DNA from: Lachnospiraceae bacterium
GTDB lineage: Bacteria > Bacillota > Clostridia > Lachnospirales > Lachnospiraceae
Reading direction: 5' to 3'
Length of the DNA: 64,000 bases
NCBI GenBank assembly: GCA_022845955.1
Contig: AP025576.1
Coordinates: 1,054,001-1,118,000 of the forward strand
Shown: one piece after another, positions 26,793-34,504 of the stretch
Position numbering within the stretch: the stretch's first letter is position 1
How the letters are laid out: each line of letters starts with the position of its first letter
Made by a program: the position numbers and the translations under genes
The notes under the pieces: generated by a model
Database searches by the model: none
Seen by the model: only the letters and a program-made list of their open reading frames with translations
Told to the model about the DNA's origin: nothing

Positions 26793-28441
26793 TCTTGTTT
26801 TCCTCCTTGGTAAGGGTAATCAAATGCGATTTGCTTTATTTGGAAAAAGCCGTCCTTTTTGGGGATGACCTGTTGGTTGGGGCGGACAGAGCCTTCGTGA
26901 CTGCTGCTTTGGGTATGCAGGGTAACCGGTATTTCCTTCTCTTCGATCCCTGTGAGGGAAAGGATGTTTCCGTCCAGGTCTGTCCTCACCTGGACGCCGC
27001 AGGAACTGGTGAAAACAGGCCGCCCGTCAATCCGGGCATGCATGGTCAGGCCGTCCTGGGTCAGGGTATAGGCATGGCCGGACAGATACTGCGTATAAGT
27101 GCCGGCGGGCCAGCCGCATACCGCGCTCCAGGTGATTTGATCAAAGGATATATTCACGCCGCAAAGAAGGGAAATATACTCCAGGGCCGCCAGAATGGTG
27201 GGGCCATAGCCTTCCGGTCCTAGCGTTGTCACTCCCTCATACCGTTGCGTTTCTTCGCCGTCCGGGGCAAGGCCCTCCGAGCGGGTCACACAGGGGGTTC
27301 CGTCGAAAGGATCATATTGCTGGACCAGCTTTTTCGTATCCCGGAGCAGGTACAGCCATTTTTTGCCCAGCATGCGGATTTCGGCGGCATGCCCGTATTG
27401 ATCCAGAGCCTGGATGGCTCTCTGGTAGGTGAGCCCCTGAGGCTGCCCGCCCCAGTTATTAAAGTTAATGTTGGAAAAGCAGGGATCATTGGCCGCAATG
27501 GACGGGAGCGGAAGAAAGGTCCAGAACTCTTCCGGGTTGAGGAGGTGGTAACGGATAAAACGGTCGGCCATATCCTGATCGAAGGATCCGTAATACATAC
27601 ACCTTAAATTGTTATGGGTCAGCACATCCATGAATTCATTCTTACAGTCCCTGTCATAGCAGGCATTTTTTTCCTCTATCCAGAGATAGCTGCGTATTTT
27701 GTCCCTGACTTCCTGTGCCTTCCTGCGCCAGAGATGCTCCTCGCCATTTTGTAGAATACAGGAAACAGAAGCAAGAACCGATCTTGCCTGACAGGAGTAG
27801 GAGCAGATGTCCATGGATTCGTAAGGGAGCTTTCCGCAGGCCGTCGGAGCGTCTTCTCCGCCGAAGCCGCCGTCCTTAACGCCGTATTTGGTAAAACGCA
27901 GGGAATTGTCCTCACCGGTATCCCAGGTACACCAGCTTTCCAGGCAGCCGTCCCCGTCACTGTCGCGGTACGTCCATAAATAATTGTCATAAGCTTTGAG
28001 AGTTTCGTAGAGTTTCGAAAGATAATCCCGGTCTTTTCCAATCAGATAATACATTTTGAAAGCGGGTACAGGAAAACAGAAACCCTGCAGCCAGTCGTAT
28101 GAAACCTGGAGCAGAAACGGTTCCTGATATTTGATCATGCCGGGCAGACGCCCGCTTTTTCTCTGATTTTCCATGAAAATCAGCTGATTGTTAAGCGCGG
28201 CCTCCATGTTGCGCTTGGCATACATTTCGCCGCCCATGGGCTGGGTTTCCAGCCAGACCCCGTCATAGTCGGAGCCTTCCCGGAGTACGAGCTTATCGGT
28301 GAATACTGCCAGATTGCGCAGGCAGTACGTTTCACAGCGATCAAACAGCTCCTTCAGCCAGGCACCGCCGTCGTCAGCATTGCTGAATTCCACCCCGGCG
28401 GAGGGTAGATGATAGTCTGTTGCTTTATAGCCTTTTGCCAT
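26789..28441 (-). CDS. Six-hairpin glycoside hydrolase (MGH1/GH63-like)
   Basis: This roughly 550-residue protein has the (alpha/alpha)6 barrel pattern of the GH63/trehalase/mannosylglycerate-hydrolase group. The diagnostic segments are TYRDSDGDGCLESWCTWDTG (about residue 160), FWTFLPLPSIA, and NINFNNWGGQPQGLTYQRAI. The Asp and Glu of DTGED are likely acid catalysts. No signal peptide is present. Two ATGs compete: the second (chosen) lies nine bases after AGGAAAGG, while the first touches it. It is the first gene of the operon, behind a strong promoter and an unusually long leader. Substrate unknown; an alpha-linked oligosaccharide or a sugar acid is possible. Confidence 0.65.
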   Translation of the reverse strand: MAKGYKATDYHLPSAGVEFSNADDGGAWLKELFDRCETYCLRNLAVFTDKLVLREGSDYDGVWLETQPMGGEMYAKRNMEAALNNQLIFMENQRKSGRLPGMIKYQEPFLLQVSYDWLQGFCFPVPAFKMYYLIGKDRDYLSKLYETLKAYDNYLWTYRDSDGDGCLESWCTWDTGEDNSLRFTKYGVKDGGFGGEDAPTACGKLPYESMDICSYSCQARSVLASVSCILQNGEEHLWRRKAQEVRDKIRSYLWIEEKNACYDRDCKNEFMDVLTHNNLRCMYYGSFDQDMADRFIRYHLLNPEEFWTFLPLPSIAANDPCFSNINFNNWGGQPQGLTYQRAIQALDQYGHAAEIRMLGKKWLYLLRDTKKLVQQYDPFDGTPCVTRSEGLAPDGEETQRYEGVTTLGPEGYGPTILAALEYISLLCGVNISFDQITWSAVCGWPAGTYTQYLSGHAYTLTQDGLTMHARIDGRPVFTSSCGVQVRTDLDGNILSLTGIEEKEIPVTLHTQSSSHEGSVRPNQQVIPKKDGFFQIKQIAFDYPYQGGKQE

Positions 28442-28776
28442 GTTTGCCATCCTTTCCTGACGGGAACGGAAGAGACAGGTTCCCGATAAGTCCGTAAATC
28501 CGGACAGATAATAGGTTCAGATGTCAAACGAATCGTAAGAAGGACATGCGGTAAACGGAGATCTTGTTACTGATCACTCCGAGATCAGTAACATGCATAA
28601 ATCCATTTAAAATCGCCTACGGCGATGGAATTTATGCACTCTTGAATCACTATCTAACGTACAGTGCAGTAAATGCACAGTACTGATTGAACAGTAACGG
28701 AGATCTTCCCTATCTCCGTATGCAGATAGTATACAGCGAGCCAGGCGGACACATCTTTGTTTCCTTCCGGCTCTTG
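28442..28776 (-). promoter_or_regulatory. Long, highly structured 5' leader of the glycosidase operon
   Basis: From the promoter to the start codon lie about 335 bases without a gene. They hold four hairpins (plus coordinates): 28698-28718 (7-bp CGGAGAT/ATCTCCG), 28659-28683 (10-bp arms, one mismatch), 28594-28638 (long imperfect, about 17 pairs), and 28566-28592 (perfect 10-bp GTTACTGATC/GATCAGTAAC, 7-base loop). A 12-base direct repeat AACGGAGATCTT occurs at 28554-28565 and 28696-28707. Read as RNA, the 5' CGGAGAU can therefore pair with either of two AUCUCCG copies, and the loop of the last hairpin holds a further CGGAG. This is what an attenuator or riboswitch leader would look like. No known class is recognised; inserted palindromic elements are the alternative. 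Confidence 0.55.
28522..28538. promoter_or_regulatory. 17-bp motif shared with the upstream region of the lplB-like gene at 32551
   Basis: TGTCAAACGAATCGTAA here and TGTCGAACGAATCGTAA at 32513-32529 differ at one base. Both lie before operons that flank the same two-component system, so a regulator site is plausible. Confidence 0.45.
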
Positions 28777-28782
28777 GCTGAG

Positions 28783-28811
28783 ATTATAACATTGCTTTTT
28801 TGAGGTGTCAA
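28783..28811 (-). promoter_or_regulatory. Perfect-consensus sigma-A promoter of the glycosidase operon
   Basis: On the minus strand TTGACA and TATAAT are separated by exactly 17 bases. Transcription should start near 28776, about 335 bases before the first gene. The 3' end of the neighbouring kinase gene lies only about 50 bases upstream. Confidence 0.8.
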
Positions 28812-28859
28812 TTATAAGTTATTGACAATAAGGGACCTTACAAAATCAGGATTCACATA

Positions 28860-30701
28860 TCAGGTCAGTTCGTCCACATGGAGGGAAGGCAGATGAAGGA
28901 TTACTTTCGTGCCCTCTCCGGGCCTGCTTTCAAAGGACAGGCCGTATTGCTCCCCATATTGCAGTTTCATACGTTTGTTTATATTGCGCAGGCCGTAATG
29001 GCTGCCGGTATCACCCTGATGCTCGTCGGAAGAGGAAGGCTCCAGAAGCTTTCCCAGCTGTGCGGGCGGGATGCCGACCCCGTCATCTGCAACGATGAGT
29101 ATCACCTCTTCCCCGGAGAGGAGGCCGTGTATGGTTATTTGCCCGCTCTTGCTCTTTTTTTCCAGGATGCCGTGGAAAAGGGCGTTTTCCACGATAGGCT
29201 GCAGGGTGATTTTCGGTATGGAGTACTGCAGGATGACCGGATCAATGTCGGTGAGAAAACGGATTTCCCCGGAAAATCGTAAATCCTGTATTTTCATGTA
29301 ATAGGTCACATGGCTGATTTCATCGCTGATGGGTACGATATATTTACCCTTGTTCAGGGACAGCTTGTAAAAGCTGGCGAGGGAATATACGACAGAGCTG
29401 ATCTGCTCCGGTTTCTGCTGATAGGAAAGCCAGCTTATCATATCCAGGGTATTATACAGGAAATGGGGGTTGATCTGTGACTGCAGGGCTTTATATTCCG
29501 CGCTTTTCAGTTCTCTTCCCATCTGGTAGTTTTCATGCAGGAGCGTGTGGATCCTGGCAATCATAAAGTTATAGTTCTCAGTCAGGGTACCGATTTCGTC
29601 CTTGTAAATCATATCCGGCACCTCTTTTAAAATGCCGTCCTTTGTCTGCTGCATATAGCCGCACAGGGAATCGATTCTTTTGGTGATGGTATAGGCGACG
29701 GGCTTGGACAAAAACCATGCCAGAAGCAGAATCAGGGCGGATACGCCGCATATTATTTTCACAAGGGAGGTAATGGCGAGGATGAAAGAGGAATAGGGGA
29801 CCAGGGTTACCATATTCCATTCGGTTCCCCGGATGGAGGACTGCATGGCCATGTATTTCTGGCCGTCCAGCTGGATCGGGACCACGGCATCTTCCGCAAA
29901 CGAAGGCAGGGTCAGTTTTCCCGGGGTGGTTTCCAGGAGGGGGAACGGATCCCCGATATTGGAGTTTGCTATTATTTTTCCCGTATGATCCAGCAGGAGG
30001 GTACAGCTGTCAAACGTATAATTGGCGGAATTTAGGATGCCCTCCACCGTTTGCAGGGGAATATCCAGCCGGAGGATAAAGGAAAGCTCGGAATAATTAT
30101 CCTGCCGGTACATGGCCCTGATTAGGGCAATACACGCTCCGTCCCGGTACGTGGTATCTTCCAGGCTGTCATTTCCCACAAACAGGTGAAGCCCTTTTTT
30201 CTGGAAAAGAGGGGTCCACCATGAGGCGGACTGAGCCTGGGACAGCGGGCAGATATTTACATTGTTCCCGGAAAAAATAAGGGAATCCGGGACATAAATA
30301 CGTGCCCGTTTAATATCCTCGCTCTCCTGCATGCTTTTCATCAGGTGGAGGATCATTTTGGAATCGGCAATCTGATCCATGACGGAATAGCTTTGCAGAT
30401 CCTTGTTGAGAACGTCATTGAGCGATACGTTATAGATGACCATGTCACTGGAAGAACTGATGCCGTTCAATTTATAGGTGAGATAGGAACTGGCCTGGTT
30501 AAAGCCCTGCTGGAGGCTGAACGTATTCTGGGTACGTATGGCCGAGGCTGTAAAGGTATAGATGGAGGCCGCCAGGATTCCCACGAGGATAAACACAAAG
30601 AAAAAATAGGTGAGGACTATTTTCCTGTGAAGGCTGCTATTGTTGAAAACCAGAAGCAGCGTGCGGACAAAACGGCTTTTTTTCAGATGGCTGTAAATCA
30701 T
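28860..30701 (-). CDS. YesM-type membrane sensor histidine kinase
   Basis: This 613-residue sensor detects an extracellular signal, probably a carbohydrate or a loaded binding protein, and phosphorylates the response regulator encoded just upstream. Membrane segments lie near residues 29-52 and 305-331, with about 250 outside residues between them. A HAMP linker leads to the His_kinase domain with His413 in INPHFLYNTLDM. The ATPase domain shows ENALFHG and ADDGVGIP, and ends near GLRNINKRM. It follows the regulator by 18 bases on the same strand. The glycosidase operon and the importer at 32551 flank this pair and are the likely targets. Confidence 0.93.
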   Translation of the reverse strand: MIYSHLKKSRFVRTLLLVFNNSSLHRKIVLTYFFFVFILVGILAASIYTFTASAIRTQNTFSLQQGFNQASSYLTYKLNGISSSSDMVIYNVSLNDVLNKDLQSYSVMDQIADSKMILHLMKSMQESEDIKRARIYVPDSLIFSGNNVNICPLSQAQSASWWTPLFQKKGLHLFVGNDSLEDTTYRDGACIALIRAMYRQDNYSELSFILRLDIPLQTVEGILNSANYTFDSCTLLLDHTGKIIANSNIGDPFPLLETTPGKLTLPSFAEDAVVPIQLDGQKYMAMQSSIRGTEWNMVTLVPYSSFILAITSLVKIICGVSALILLLAWFLSKPVAYTITKRIDSLCGYMQQTKDGILKEVPDMIYKDEIGTLTENYNFMIARIHTLLHENYQMGRELKSAEYKALQSQINPHFLYNTLDMISWLSYQQKPEQISSVVYSLASFYKLSLNKGKYIVPISDEISHVTYYMKIQDLRFSGEIRFLTDIDPVILQYSIPKITLQPIVENALFHGILEKKSKSGQITIHGLLSGEEVILIVADDGVGIPPAQLGKLLEPSSSDEHQGDTGSHYGLRNINKRMKLQYGEQYGLSFESRPGEGTKVILHLPSLHVDELT

Positions 30702-30719
30702 AGGCTTCCTTTCCGCGGA

Positions 30720-32312
30720 TCAGAAAGAGCGATAGTCCGCAGGGGTCATTCCGGTGGTTTTCTTGAAAATACGGATAAAATAATTACAGTCGCGGTACCC
30801 CACCAGCTCCGCAATCTCTTTGATTTTTTTATTGGTATTTTTCAGGTATTCCTTCGCTTTTTCTATCCTGCGGTCTATGATATATTGATTGATCGTGTGG
30901 TCAAAAGCTTTCTTGAAAAGGACGCAGAGATAGGATTCGCTCACGGAGAACTGTTCCGCGATTTCCTGGAGGGAAAGATCCTCCTTTTCATAATTTTCAT
31001 CGATGTACAGCCGCAGCTGACAGGCGAGGGGATATTGGGTATACCGGTCGTCCGTGGTATGGAAAAAAACATGGAGCCGGTTGAGCAGTTCCTGCTCAAT
31101 ATCCGACAGAAAGGACATTTTCCATATGCGGTCATCCAGTGTTTCCGGGGTTTCCTCCGGGGCGAAGGCCGTACTTGCGTATAACCGGGCGGATTCATAG
31201 AGACAGCGGTAGGCACGGATAAAAAAGTTTTTCACACTGCTGACCAGGGTGCCGTCAAAACGCCTCAGCCGCTCCACCAGACTGACCACATAGGAACAGG
31301 CGGCCGTTTCATCATGCTGCTGAAGCGCTTTTTCAAAGGGCCGCAGGCTATCCTCCGAAAACTGGTAAACGAGATGGTTGTGTTTCTCTTCGTAAAATAA
31401 AACGGCGTTCTCTTTGTGGAAAAATCCCCGCTGCAGGCAGATGGATGCGGTCTGGTAGGAATCATAAATCTGTTCGAAGCCGTCCACCGGATGGCCGGTA
31501 GCCAAAAGAAAACGACAGGTGCTTTTTAAAATGTCACACAGCATATAGCAGATGTTTCCTATCTGGGAGGAGGGCACCGCTTCCCCTTTGCGATCCGTCA
31601 GATTCATGTGCACGACAATAACCTGATCGCTTTTCTGCCCTATAATCACATGGGAAAAATCGGATAGGGCAAGCCTGCTGTCAAGCAAATCGCAGATCGC
31701 GTCCTGAATGGCACCGCCGGTATCTGCTGTCCCGTCCGTATCATTGAGCAGCAGGATCAGGAAGGTAATCCAGGATCCTTCCCTGCGCAGATCCGGATAA
31801 GCGATCCGGATATATTCGTCCAGCTCCGTCCCGGATGCGGACGGGTGGAGCAGGGCCACTGCGATTTTAGTCCGGATTGCAGGAAGGCTTAAATGAAGCT
31901 TATGGGTCAGCTCATTGGCAGAATTCTCCCGTGCCGCCTGGGAACGGTATTTCTCTGCCGCAATACGCAGGGTGGAATGCAGTTCATCCGGCTGGAAGGG
32001 TTTTTCAATATAATTCACCGCAGACAGGCGGATAGCAGATTTCAGATATTCCTTGTCCGCATAGCCGCTCATAAAAATAATACTGCAGTCCGGGAATTTT
32101 TCCCTTATCTGAAAAGACATGGCAACGCCGTCCATGCGGGGCATTTTCACATCAGTTAATACGATCTCCGGTGCAAACAACAACGCTTTTTCCAGCCCGT
32201 CTTCCCCGTCCTCTGCGGTTATCACCTCATCGATCCCCAGTTCCTTCCAGGGGGTGAGGGAATAGATTCCTTCTCTTGTAAATCGTTCATCATCCACAAG
32301 AAGCAGCCTCAT
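30720..32312 (-). CDS. YesN-type response regulator with AraC output domain
   Basis: The 530-residue protein has a receiver domain at residues 1-120, with acidic pocket VDDE, phosphoacceptor Asp54 in VLTDVKMP and Lys in YIEKPF. A long middle region follows. The AraC domain in the last 100 residues has two helix-turn-helix motifs (LQEIAEQFSVSESYLCVLFK and IKEIAELVGYRDCNYFIRIF). It is the first gene of the two-component operon. GTAGGAGGAGG precedes the ATG, and a strong hairpin sits directly before that site. It likely activates the importer operon starting at 32551 and perhaps the glycosidase operon. Confidence 0.94.
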   Translation of the reverse strand: MRLLLVDDERFTREGIYSLTPWKELGIDEVITAEDGEDGLEKALLFAPEIVLTDVKMPRMDGVAMSFQIREKFPDCSIIFMSGYADKEYLKSAIRLSAVNYIEKPFQPDELHSTLRIAAEKYRSQAARENSANELTHKLHLSLPAIRTKIAVALLHPSASGTELDEYIRIAYPDLRREGSWITFLILLLNDTDGTADTGGAIQDAICDLLDSRLALSDFSHVIIGQKSDQVIVVHMNLTDRKGEAVPSSQIGNICYMLCDILKSTCRFLLATGHPVDGFEQIYDSYQTASICLQRGFFHKENAVLFYEEKHNHLVYQFSEDSLRPFEKALQQHDETAACSYVVSLVERLRRFDGTLVSSVKNFFIRAYRCLYESARLYASTAFAPEETPETLDDRIWKMSFLSDIEQELLNRLHVFFHTTDDRYTQYPLACQLRLYIDENYEKEDLSLQEIAEQFSVSESYLCVLFKKAFDHTINQYIIDRRIEKAKEYLKNTNKKIKEIAELVGYRDCNYFIRIFKKTTGMTPADYRSF

Positions 32313-32330
32313 GACAATACCTCCTCCTAC

Positions 32331-32377
32331 GCCAGGTTAGCGTTCCGCCCGCCCTGCGCGCGGAACGCTAACCTGGC
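32331..32377 (-). promoter_or_regulatory. Perfect 18-bp inverted repeat in the response-regulator leader
   Basis: GCCAGGTTAGCGTTCCGC and its exact reverse complement enclose an 11-base loop. In the mRNA the hairpin ends a base or two before the AGGAGGAGG ribosome site. There is no T run, so it is not an ordinary terminator. It could control translation, stabilise the message, or act as a DNA site between the divergent genes. Confidence 0.75.
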
Positions 32378-32396
32378 TAGTCCAAATCTGTTGTAA

Positions 32397-32425
32397 AGCA
32401 TAGCATATATAAAAATAGGGTGCAA
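32397..32425 (-). promoter_or_regulatory. Predicted promoter of the two-component operon
   Basis: On the minus strand TTGCAC and TATGCT are 17 bases apart. The start would be near 32390, placing the 18-bp inverted repeat within the transcribed leader. Confidence 0.5.
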
Positions 32426-32512
32426 TGGCTCAAAATGTGGCAGTTAAAGATTGTGCTATTTATAAAAAAATAGTCTGATTTTATTTGTCCCGCACAGATG
32501 CTAGGATAAATG

Positions 32513-32529
32513 TGTCGAACGAATCGTAA
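32513..32529. promoter_or_regulatory. 17-bp motif just upstream of the lplB-like gene
   Basis: This copy, TGTCGAACGAATCGTAA, ends about 21 bases before the start codon, between a weak TTGTCC/TAAATG promoter-like pair and the AAGGAGG site. It matches the element at 28522-28538 in 16 of 17 bases. Confidence 0.45.
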
Positions 32530-32550
32530 AAAAAGCAAGGAGGAATATGT

Positions 32551-33495
32551 ATGACGGCTTCCGGAAAAGGCAGGGGGAACGCTTTTTTTCATGAGCTAAA
32601 GAAAAGCAGGACTCTTTTGCTCATGCTTCTGCCAGCAGCAGTTACTATTTTCATATTTGCCTATCTTCCCATGGGCGGTATGATCCTGGCGTTTAAGAAT
32701 TTCAATTACAGGGATGGTATATGGGGCAGTCCGTGGACGGAGGGGATTTTTGACAATTTCCAATTTTTCTTTTTGTCGGGAAAAGCCTTCAGCGTCACGG
32801 CCAATACCTTTTTGTACAACCTGTCCTTCATTGCCGTAAACACAGGGCTGGCAGTATTGTTTGCCATCATCCTGAGTGAGGCCGGCAACAAGTATTTTAA
32901 GAAGATAACCCAGTCGGCCATCTTCCTGCCTTACTTTGTATCCTGGGTTATTGTGGGGACCATTGCCTATAACCTTCTGAATTATGAAAATGGTGTGGTG
33001 AATGGTGTTCTGGGGATGCTCGGCCTGGAGCCGGTTAATATTTACGCCAACGGGCCGGCCTGGAGAATCCTGATCGTGGTGTTTAATGCCTGGAAAAGCG
33101 TGGGCTACAGTATGGTGGTATATCTGGCGGCCGTAACCGGCGTGGATATGCAGCTGCATGAATCGGCCAAAATTGACGGCGCAAATATTTTCCAGAGGGT
33201 GCGTCATGTGACCTTTCCGGCTATCCTGCCTACCGTTGTCACCATGGTTCTGCTGGATGTGAGCAAAATTTTCAGGGGGAATCTGGATTTGTTTTATCAG
33301 CTGGTGGGAAAGAACGGGGCGCTGTATGATTCTACGGATGTAATCGATACCTTTGTATTCCGTTCCCTGCTGGAAACCTCCGATATAGGGATGGCGGCGT
33401 CTGCCGGATTTTACCAGTCGATTTTGTGTTTTGCAACGATTATGCTTGTAAATGGTATTGTGAAACGGGTGCAAAGCGATTATGCGTTATTCTGA
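32551..33495 (+). CDS. Lpl-type sugar ABC transporter permease (LplB-like)
   Basis: This 314-residue channel subunit has a first membrane segment LLLMLLPAAVTIFIFAYLPM and the EAA loop HESAKIDGANIFQRVRHVTF, followed by PAILP. AAGGAGG precedes the ATG. It heads the third importer operon, and here the binding-protein gene comes last instead of first. The divergent two-component genes and the shared 17-bp motif suggest induction by that system. Substrate unknown. Confidence 0.93.
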   Translation: MTASGKGRGNAFFHELKKSRTLLLMLLPAAVTIFIFAYLPMGGMILAFKNFNYRDGIWGSPWTEGIFDNFQFFFLSGKAFSVTANTFLYNLSFIAVNTGLAVLFAIILSEAGNKYFKKITQSAIFLPYFVSWVIVGTIAYNLLNYENGVVNGVLGMLGLEPVNIYANGPAWRILIVVFNAWKSVGYSMVVYLAAVTGVDMQLHESAKIDGANIFQRVRHVTFPAILPTVVTMVLLDVSKIFRGNLDLFYQLVGKNGALYDSTDVIDTFVFRSLLETSDIGMAASAGFYQSILCFATIMLVNGIVKRVQSDYALF

Positions 33496-33568
33496 CGGCT
33501 GCCGGAATCCTTTTGGCAGAGGGCGGAAGACAATGTGATTTGACAGTACACAGAAAAGAGGAATGGAT

Positions 33569-34468
33569 ATGCGGAGAATAAATCAAAAAAGCGGGCATGG
33601 GGATACGCTGTGCTTCAAGGCGGTGGGGTATCCGCTGCTGTGCCTGTTTGGGCTAGTATGCATTATTCCGTTTTTTCTTATAATCGCTTCCTCGTTCACC
33701 AGCGAAAGCTACATTATAAAAAACGGTTATGTTTTATGGCCCCAGGAATTTTCCACATCGGCTTATGAACTGATTTTCAAGAATCCTGCCAAAATCCTGC
33801 GGGCATACGGGGTGACGGCGTTTGTAACAATTGTCGGGACGGCTTTGAGCGTTTTTGTAAACGCCATGACGGGGTATGTGCTTCAGAGAAAGGATTTTAA
33901 ATGGAGGAACCTGTTTTCCTTTTACTTTTTCTTCACAACCCTCTTTTCCGGCGGGCTTGTCCCCTGGTATATCCTGTGTGTGAAAACCCTTCATTTGAAA
34001 AATACCATATGGGCGCTGATTATCCCCACGATTGTTTCGGTGTGGAACATCATCCTGGTGAAAGGGTTTATGGGAGGGATACCCGGTGAAATTACGGAAT
34101 CCGCAAAGATTGACGGGGCAGGAGATTTCCGTATTTTTGTAAAACTGATTCTGCCCCTGTCCAAACCGGTGGTTGCCACAATCGGATTGTTTACGGCACT
34201 GGCCTACTGGAATGACTGGTATATGTGTATGCTTTTTATAGATAAAAAGGAGCTGTTCGATCTGCAGTATCTGCTGTACCAGCTGATGGGCAGTATCAAG
34301 GCCCTCCGGGAGATAGCCAGCCAGTCGGCCATTTCCGTAAGCTCCATGCCTATTGAATCCACGAAAATGGCACTTACGATTGTGGCTACCGGCCCAATCA
34401 TACTGGTGTATCCGTTCGTCCAGAAATACTTTGTAAAAGGGTTAACCTTAGGATCTGTCAAAGGATAA
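33569..34468 (+). CDS. Lpl-type sugar ABC transporter permease (LplC-like)
   Basis: This is the second channel subunit, about 299 residues. The EAA loop is TESAKIDGAGDFRIFVKLIL followed by PLSKPVV, and the tail is FVQKYFVKGLTLGSVKG. Two ATGs lie six bases apart; the second is chosen because AAAGAGGA directly abuts the first. It is separated from the first permease by about 70 bases without a clear hairpin. The binding-protein gene follows closely. Confidence 0.92.
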   Translation: MRRINQKSGHGDTLCFKAVGYPLLCLFGLVCIIPFFLIIASSFTSESYIIKNGYVLWPQEFSTSAYELIFKNPAKILRAYGVTAFVTIVGTALSVFVNAMTGYVLQRKDFKWRNLFSFYFFFTTLFSGGLVPWYILCVKTLHLKNTIWALIIPTIVSVWNIILVKGFMGGIPGEITESAKIDGAGDFRIFVKLILPLSKPVVATIGLFTALAYWNDWYMCMLFIDKKELFDLQYLLYQLMGSIKALREIASQSAISVSSMPIESTKMALTIVATGPIILVYPFVQKYFVKGLTLGSVKG

Positions 34469-34504
34469 GGCAGATTCGTGTGATACATGAAAGGAGTAAT
34501 GAGA

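Noticed and set aside
28442..28776. Known riboswitch or T-box in the long leader
   Set aside because: No T-box sequence, specifier loop, or conserved core of a known class was recognised, and no T-rich terminator is present; it is reported only as an unidentified structured leader.
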